Of a DNA stretch of 27,264 bases, positions 23,203 through 27,264 are shown piece after piece. The position numbers and the translations under genes are program-made. The notes under the pieces were generated by a model. The model did not search any database. It worked only from the letters and a program-made list of their open reading frames with translations, and was not told the origin of the DNA. This stretch comes from JBCCTX01 sp964468435 (GTDB lineage: Bacteria > Bacteroidota > Bacteroidia > J057), in contig CAYXVE010000062.1 in assembly GCA_964468435.1 (NCBI GenBank), positions 1 to 27,264 on the forward strand, given 5' to 3'. Within the stretch, counting starts at the first letter, position 1. Every line of letters begins with the position of its first letter.

Positions 23203-24516
23203 ATGTCACATTTTGTAGTTGAAGGGGGGTATCGCTTACAAGGTGAAATTACCCCTCAGGGTGCTAAAAATGAAGCCCTTCAGATCCTCTGCGCGACATT
23301 GCTTACAGAGGATGTTATCACCATCAGCAACATACCAGACATCGTAGATGTTAACCGCCTGATAGATATCCTCAGAGATATGGGGGTGAAAGTTGAAAAA
23401 AAGTCCCCTGATACTTACAGCTTCTGCGCTAAGGAAGTTGACCTCGAATATATCCAGACAGATAAGTTTTGGGAGAAAGCACGCAAACTTCGCGGTTCTA
23501 TCATGCTGGTAGGACCTCTCCTGGCTCGCTTTGGGAAGGCCCATATCTCACGTCCTGGTGGCGATAAGATCGGCCGCAGGAGACTGGATACGCACTTTTG
23601 GGGATTCCAGCAACTAGGTGCTACTTTTCACTTTAATGATGGTGAGGGGCTATATGAAGTAAGGGCACCAGGAAGACTCAAAGGAACCTATATGCATCTG
23701 GATGAAGCCTCTGTGACTGGTACTGCTAATATCATGATGGCTGCTTCACTCGCCGAGGGAAATACTACGATCTATCACGCTGCATGCGAACCTTATATTC
23801 AGCAACTCTGTAAAATGCTTAATAGCATGGGGGCTCGCATACAGGGGGTTGGCAGTAACCTCATATCCATTCAGGGGGTAGAAAGCCTCAGAGGTACCAA
23901 CCACCGGATGTTGGCAGATATGATTGAGGTAGGCAGTTTTATCGGCATGGCAGCCATGACCCAAAGTGGCATCCGGATCAAAAACGCAGATGCCAAATAT
24001 CTGGGGATTATCCCGGAAATATTTCGCAGAATGGGAGTTAAGTTGGAAATGCAGGAAAATGATATTGTGGTACTGGAACAGGAAGTATGTGAGATCGAAA
24101 CCTTTATTGACGGGAGTCTGATGACGATCTCAGATCATCCCTGGCCGGGATTTACTCCTGATCTACTCAGTATCGTCCTGGTACTTGCTACCCAGTGCAA
24201 AGGTTCTGTACTCATTCATCAGAAGATGTTTGAAAGTCGTTTGTTCTTTGTCGACAAGCTCATTGATATGGGTGCACAAATCATTCTATGTGATCCGCAC
24301 AGAGCTACTGTAATCGGCTTGGCGCGTTCGCAGTCCTTGAAAGGTATCTCAATGTCCAGCCCCGATATACGTGCAGGAGTAGCACTCCTGATCGCAGCAC
24401 TCTCCGCGCAGGGAACCTCCAGAATCTATAATATCGAACAGATAGACCGAGGATACCAAAATATCGAAGCACGACTTACCAGTCTCGGTGCAAAGATCCA
24501 GAGAGTGCAGGACTAG
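23203..24516 (+). CDS. murA: UDP-N-acetylglucosamine 1-carboxyvinyltransferase MurA
   Basis: The 437-residue enzyme transfers enolpyruvate from PEP to UDP-GlcNAc, the first committed step of peptidoglycan synthesis in the cytoplasm. Lys22-Asn23 in QGAKNEALQILCATLL, SRPGGDKIGRRRLDTH (116-131), EASVTGTANIMMAASLAEG and the segment with PGFTPD (315-320; Asp320 aligns with the catalytic Asp305 of E. coli) identify it. The position of E. coli Cys115, the residue alkylated by fosfomycin, is Asp121 (GAT at 23563-23565). Such Cys-to-Asp enzymes are active and intrinsically fosfomycin-resistant in other bacteria. The gene follows DUF4290 by 66 bp, probably in one transcript. Confidence 0.96.
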   Translation: MSHFVVEGGYRLQGEITPQGAKNEALQILCATLLTEDVITISNIPDIVDVNRLIDILRDMGVKVEKKSPDTYSFCAKEVDLEYIQTDKFWEKARKLRGSIMLVGPLLARFGKAHISRPGGDKIGRRRLDTHFWGFQQLGATFHFNDGEGLYEVRAPGRLKGTYMHLDEASVTGTANIMMAASLAEGNTTIYHAACEPYIQQLCKMLNSMGARIQGVGSNLISIQGVESLRGTNHRMLADMIEVGSFIGMAAMTQSGIRIKNADAKYLGIIPEIFRRMGVKLEMQENDIVVLEQEVCEIETFIDGSLMTISDHPWPGFTPDLLSIVLVLATQCKGSVLIHQKMFESRLFFVDKLIDMGAQIILCDPHRATVIGLARSQSLKGISMSSPDIRAGVALLIAALSAQGTSRIYNIEQIDRGYQNIEARLTSLGAKIQRVQD

Positions 24517-24556
24517 AGAGGTAAGCTATACGCTATTTTAGATATTCACATATCGT

Positions 24557-24564
24557 TATCTTTG
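24557..24564 (+). promoter_or_regulatory. -7 promoter box (TATCTTTG) of the thioredoxin-like gene
   Basis: TATCTTTG is an exact and very typical match to TAnnTTTG, with a TTTTAG element about 20 nt upstream. It would give the thioredoxin-like gene a leader of roughly 90 nt. Confidence 0.55.
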
Positions 24565-24661
24565 TATTAATTTGATGAAGGTCGAAGGTAAATTAGCTAC
24601 CCAACGAACTGGTACGATTTTCGTTAGAATGATAAGGGAAAATTATATAAGAAGCTGAATT

Positions 24662-25219
24662 ATGAAAAAGTTAGGTTTTGTCGTTCCACTGCTGATGATC
24701 AGCGTGATGCTATGGGCAGGTTATGGCTTTGTCAACCATTATGCTTATCATCCCGGGGATATGGATGATTCCATCAACTGGATTTCCATCGAGAAAGCAT
24801 ATGAACTAAATCAACAAGAGCAACGCAAAATGGTTGTCGATGTATACACGGATTGGTGTGGCTGGTGTAAGGTCATGGACCGTCAGACTTATGGAAAACA
24901 GTCTATCGCCTCTTATATCAATGAAAATTTCTACGCCGTAAAACTTGATGCAGAACAGCGTGAAGCGATTCAACTGGGTGATACATCTTATGACTATGTA
25001 GCCAGAGGACGTAGAGGATTTCATGAGTATGCAGCCTACCTGCTAGGAGGTAAGATGTCTTATCCTTCTACAGTTTTTTTGGATGAAAACATGAAAAATC
25101 TCGGCGTAGTACCAGGCTTTATCAAGCCTGGCCAATTTTCACAGCTACTTTCCTATGTCAATGAAGAAGCTTATAAAGAGCAGTCTTTCGAGCAATATTC
25201 CAGCGGACAAGCTCAATAA
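24662..25219 (+). CDS. Exported thioredoxin-like protein
   Basis: The 185-residue protein has an N-terminal hydrophobic segment (4-22) that acts as signal or membrane anchor. The thioredoxin-like domain follows, with the redox motif CGWC (Cys66 and Cys69) in VDVYTDWCGWCKVMD and the cis-Pro loop in MSYPSTVFLDE. The pattern, including QTYGKQSIASYINENFYAVKLD, fits the thioredoxin_7/DUF255-like group, which acts as disulfide reductase or isomerase outside the cytoplasm. It is transcribed alone, between its own promoter candidate and a strong downstream hairpin. Partner proteins are unknown. Confidence 0.87.
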   Translation: MKKLGFVVPLLMISVMLWAGYGFVNHYAYHPGDMDDSINWISIEKAYELNQQEQRKMVVDVYTDWCGWCKVMDRQTYGKQSIASYINENFYAVKLDAEQREAIQLGDTSYDYVARGRRGFHEYAAYLLGGKMSYPSTVFLDENMKNLGVVPGFIKPGQFSQLLSYVNEEAYKEQSFEQYSSGQAQ

Positions 25220-25256
25220 TAGCTTCTGAAGGACAAATTTTCACATTTTGTCAGGA

Positions 25257-25292
25257 TATGCCAATGATAGTTGCCAAACTGTCATTGGCATA
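25257..25292. terminator. Strong hairpin after the thioredoxin-like gene
   Basis: TATGCCAATGATAG and CTGTCATTGGCATA pair over 14 bp with one T-G wobble and an 8-nt loop. It lies 37 bp after the stop codon. The T-tract after it is weak (AATTGTGTTT). A smaller repeat, GACAAA/TTTGTC, precedes it. Confidence 0.6.
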
Positions 25293-25355
25293 AATTGTGT
25301 TTAAGCTAATTAGCATTTTATTCATACAGCAAGTAATCGTAATTTGCAATTAATT

Positions 25356-26012
25356 ATGGAACAGAATAAAGATAAATCGCATATAACCCAATCAAAAGAG
25401 GAGCTCAAAAGCGAACAACATGTTGGAAACGAGACAAATGAGGACGATAAGAACCCGACTATGGATGCATCAGAGACAAAAGAACTAGTAGAGGAAAACG
25501 TCCAGGAAGAAAATCGGGAAGAGCAGACCGATAAACAAGACCAGGATGTGCAGCAAATCAAGGAAAACCTGGAAAAGACTGAAGCTGAGCTGGCTGCTAC
25601 TAAGGACCAACTGATGAGAATGCAGGCGGAATTCGTCAACTTCCGCAAGCGAAAAGAAAAGGAAATGCTGGATACGATTAGGTTTGCTAACGAAGAATTG
25701 ATCAAAACCCTACTCCCTATTGTTGATAATTTTGGTAGAACGCTGGATGCCATAGAAAAAACTGACAATTTGGCAGCTATCAAGGAAGGAATTCGTATCG
25801 TGGATCACAGCATGAAATATCAGCTCGAAAAGATTGGTGTTAAGCCCATAGATTGCCTCAACAAAGATTTTGATGCACAATACCACGATGCCATTTCCAG
25901 CGTGCCGGTAGAAGAGGACGAGAAAAAGGGTAAAGTTTTGGATGAGGTAGAGAAAGGGTATATGTTAAAAGATAAGGTTATCAGATTTTCCAAAGTTATT
26001 GTAGGCGAATAG
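25356..26012 (+). CDS. grpE: Nucleotide exchange factor GrpE
   Basis: The 218-residue protein releases ADP from DnaK. An acidic, disordered N-terminal region (about 1-65, rich in Glu, Asp and Asn) leads to the long dimerisation helix (NLEKTEAELAATKDQLMRMQ, then EFVNFRKRKEKE). The C-terminal beta-wing ends with the usual VLDEVEKGYMLKDKVIRFSKV. The ATG at 25356 is preferred; an in-frame TTG four codons upstream is the only alternative. dnaJ starts 1 bp after the stop, so the two form an operon. dnaK is not in the window. Confidence 0.96.
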   Translation: MEQNKDKSHITQSKEELKSEQHVGNETNEDDKNPTMDASETKELVEENVQEENREEQTDKQDQDVQQIKENLEKTEAELAATKDQLMRMQAEFVNFRKRKEKEMLDTIRFANEELIKTLLPIVDNFGRTLDAIEKTDNLAAIKEGIRIVDHSMKYQLEKIGVKPIDCLNKDFDAQYHDAISSVPVEEDEKKGKVLDEVEKGYMLKDKVIRFSKVIVGE

Positions 26013-26013
26013 C

Positions 26014-27159
26014 ATGGCAAAAAGAGATTATTACGAAGTACTGGGCGTTTCTCGGGACGCTAGCAAAGATGATATTAAGAAAGCTTATCGCAAGCAGGCA
26101 CTGAAGTATCATCCGGACAAAAATCCGGGAGATGCAGAGGCTGAGGAAAGATTCAAGGAAGCTGCAGAAGCCTATGAAGTACTCAGTGATGATCAAAAAC
26201 GCCCTGCTTATGACCGCTTTGGCCATGCAGGGGTAGGAGCAGGTAGCTATCAGAGTAGGGGGTTTGAAGATATATTCAGCCAGTTTAGCGACATTTTTGG
26301 AGACAGCTTTGGTGATTTCTTCAGCGGTCAGCAAGGTGGCGAGCGCCGCAGGCGCCGACAAGGACAGCGCGGATCCGACCTCCGCATCAACATGAAGCTC
26401 ACACTCGAGGAGATCGCCACTGGCGTAGAGAAGAAGATCAAGATTAATCGCTACACTCAATGTACCGCCTGCAACGCCACGGGAGCGGACGGTGGAAGTG
26501 CTTTCAATACCTGCCCTACCTGTAAAGGTGCAGGTGAAGTACGCCAGCAGGCGGGTGGAGGTTTTTTCCAGCAAATCGTTATTACCACCTGTCCTACCTG
26601 CCAGGGCGAGGGTAAGACCATCTCCAAGCCCTGTATAGTTTGTGGCGGTGAAGGTCGGGTGAAAGAAGATTATTCTTTATCGCTCAAAATTCCAGCAGGC
26701 GTGGAGGAAGGCATGGATCTGTCCCTCCGAGGCGAAGGTAACGCCGGAAAGCGCGGCGGCCTTCCCGGAAATCTGATTATCCATATTATCGAAATGGAAT
26801 CCGAGTACTTTGAGCGCGATGGCAATAATCTGGTCCATCAGCTGTTTGTCAGTTTTCCCGACGCAGCCCTTGGCACCAATGTAGAGGTGCCCACCCTTGA
26901 CGGCAAAGCTCGCTTCAAGGTAGGTCCTGGCACCCAGGGCGGAAAAGTGGTTCGTCTGCGTGGCAAAGGAATGCCCGTTTTCAATGGCCGCGGCTTCGGC
27001 GACCTCCTCGTCCATATCAATGTATGGACACCCCGCGAGCTCACCTCTGAAGAGCGCAAGATCCTCAACCGCCTCCAGAAGTCTCCCAACTTTGTTCCCA
27101 ACCCTACCAAAGAAGAAAAAAGCTTCTTCTCCAAGATGCGGGAATTTTTCTCGGGATAA
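26014..27159 (+). CDS. dnaJ: Chaperone DnaJ
   Basis: The 381-residue co-chaperone has all domains in order: J-domain (4-70) with His33-Pro34-Asp35, a Gly/Phe-rich stretch (about 70-108) followed by an unusually Arg-rich patch (111-119), a zinc domain with four CxxC repeats (Cys150/153, 167/170, 193/196, 207/210) and the C-terminal substrate-binding domains. It stimulates the DnaK ATPase and delivers unfolded clients. The first zinc repeat reads CTACNATG instead of CxxCxGxG, a mild deviation. The start is 1 bp after grpE. No CIRCE-like element was seen upstream of grpE. Confidence 0.97.
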   Translation: MAKRDYYEVLGVSRDASKDDIKKAYRKQALKYHPDKNPGDAEAEERFKEAAEAYEVLSDDQKRPAYDRFGHAGVGAGSYQSRGFEDIFSQFSDIFGDSFGDFFSGQQGGERRRRRQGQRGSDLRINMKLTLEEIATGVEKKIKINRYTQCTACNATGADGGSAFNTCPTCKGAGEVRQQAGGGFFQQIVITTCPTCQGEGKTISKPCIVCGGEGRVKEDYSLSLKIPAGVEEGMDLSLRGEGNAGKRGGLPGNLIIHIIEMESEYFERDGNNLVHQLFVSFPDAALGTNVEVPTLDGKARFKVGPGTQGGKVVRLRGKGMPVFNGRGFGDLLVHINVWTPRELTSEERKILNRLQKSPNFVPNPTKEEKSFFSKMREFFSG

Positions 27160-27169
27160 ATCCATCGTC

Positions 27170-27213
27170 AACTTTTAAGCCCGAGCTCGTTAACTTTTAA
27201 GCCCGCGCTCGTT
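27170..27213. repeat. 22-bp tandem duplication after dnaJ
   Basis: Two copies of a 22-bp unit (27170-27191 and 27192-27213) follow each other without gap and differ at one base (CCCGAGCTCG against CCCGCGCTCG). They begin 11 bp after the dnaJ stop codon. Confidence 0.8.
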
Positions 27214-27231
27214 TGTAACGGGTGTGGGCGA

Positions 27232-27264
27232 GCCATACGATGCTACGTATGCCGATTGTATGGC
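27232..27264. repeat. Inverted repeat at the window end
   Basis: GCCATAC (27232-27238) and GTATGGC (27258-27264) are perfect arms. Inside, CATACG and CGTATG form an alternative palindrome. With the tandem duplication just before it, this may be the edge of a repeat element that continues beyond the window. Confidence 0.5.

Noticed and set aside
25344..25355. TTG as start of grpE
   Set aside because: The ATG at 25356 is in frame, and the GrpE N terminus is disordered and does not need the extra four residues.
25996..26574. Long open frame (192 codons) opposite grpE-dnaJ
   Set aside because: It is the antisense shadow of dnaJ, whose domains and zinc motifs are complete on the plus strand.
1..27264. 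CRISPR array, integron, prophage or insertion sequence
   Set aside because: No regularly spaced repeats, cas genes, integrase or transposase were seen on either strand.

Overview
The window looks like chromosomal DNA of a member of the Bacteroidota, possibly from the Saprospiria or Cytophagia side of the phylum (this finer placement is inference). The evidence is a secreted M43 metalloprotease with a type IX secretion C-terminal domain, a DUF4290 gene directly before murA, a histidine kinase with signal peptide and TPR sensor, and several upstream regions carrying the Bacteroidota promoter pattern TAnnTTTG, best seen at a tRNA-Val gene. There is no CRISPR array, transposase, integrase or phage module. 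Most of the content is conserved housekeeping genes mixed with lineage-specific signalling and secreted proteins.

Layout. 1-4.4 kb (minus strand): an Omp85-type outer membrane barrel, a secreted FAD-dependent oxidoreductase, a decayed LamG-like gene with two frameshifts and a nonsense codon, and tRNA-Val(UAC) with its own promoter and terminator. 4.4-4.76 kb: a gene-free stretch with a 20-bp palindrome and a long imperfect inverted repeat. 4.76-9.8 kb (plus): a signalling cassette of a membrane-anchored FHA/trypsin-like protease, a PP2C phosphatase, a transmembrane Ser/Thr kinase and a small outer membrane barrel. 9.8-12.3 kb: a NarL-type response regulator overlapping a TPR histidine kinase. 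12.5-15.0 kb: a lipoprotein SGNH hydrolase and a Tat-exported GH109 glycosidase. 15.1-15.7 kb (minus): infC, without its usual rpmI-rplT partners. 16.25-17.8 kb: the T9SS metalloprotease. 17.9-20.1 kb: adk-obg-ruvC operon. 20.2-21.9 kb (minus): a methyltransferase, a HIT protein and greA. 22.5-24.5 kb: DUF4290-murA. 24.7-25.2 kb: a thioredoxin-like protein. 25.4-27.2 kb: grpE-dnaJ, followed by a tandem repeat and an inverted repeat at the window edge.

The best candidate for an undescribed system is the 4763-9155 cassette. Kinase, phosphatase and phosphothreonine-reader (FHA) domain are encoded together, and the reader is fused through one membrane span to a periplasmic DegP/trypsin-like protease with an intact catalytic triad. 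This suggests that cytoplasmic Thr phosphorylation could control periplasmic proteolysis. Other points worth a second look are a MurA with Asp in place of the fosfomycin-target Cys, structured non-coding stretches upstream of the FHA gene and of greA, and the multiply broken LamG gene.
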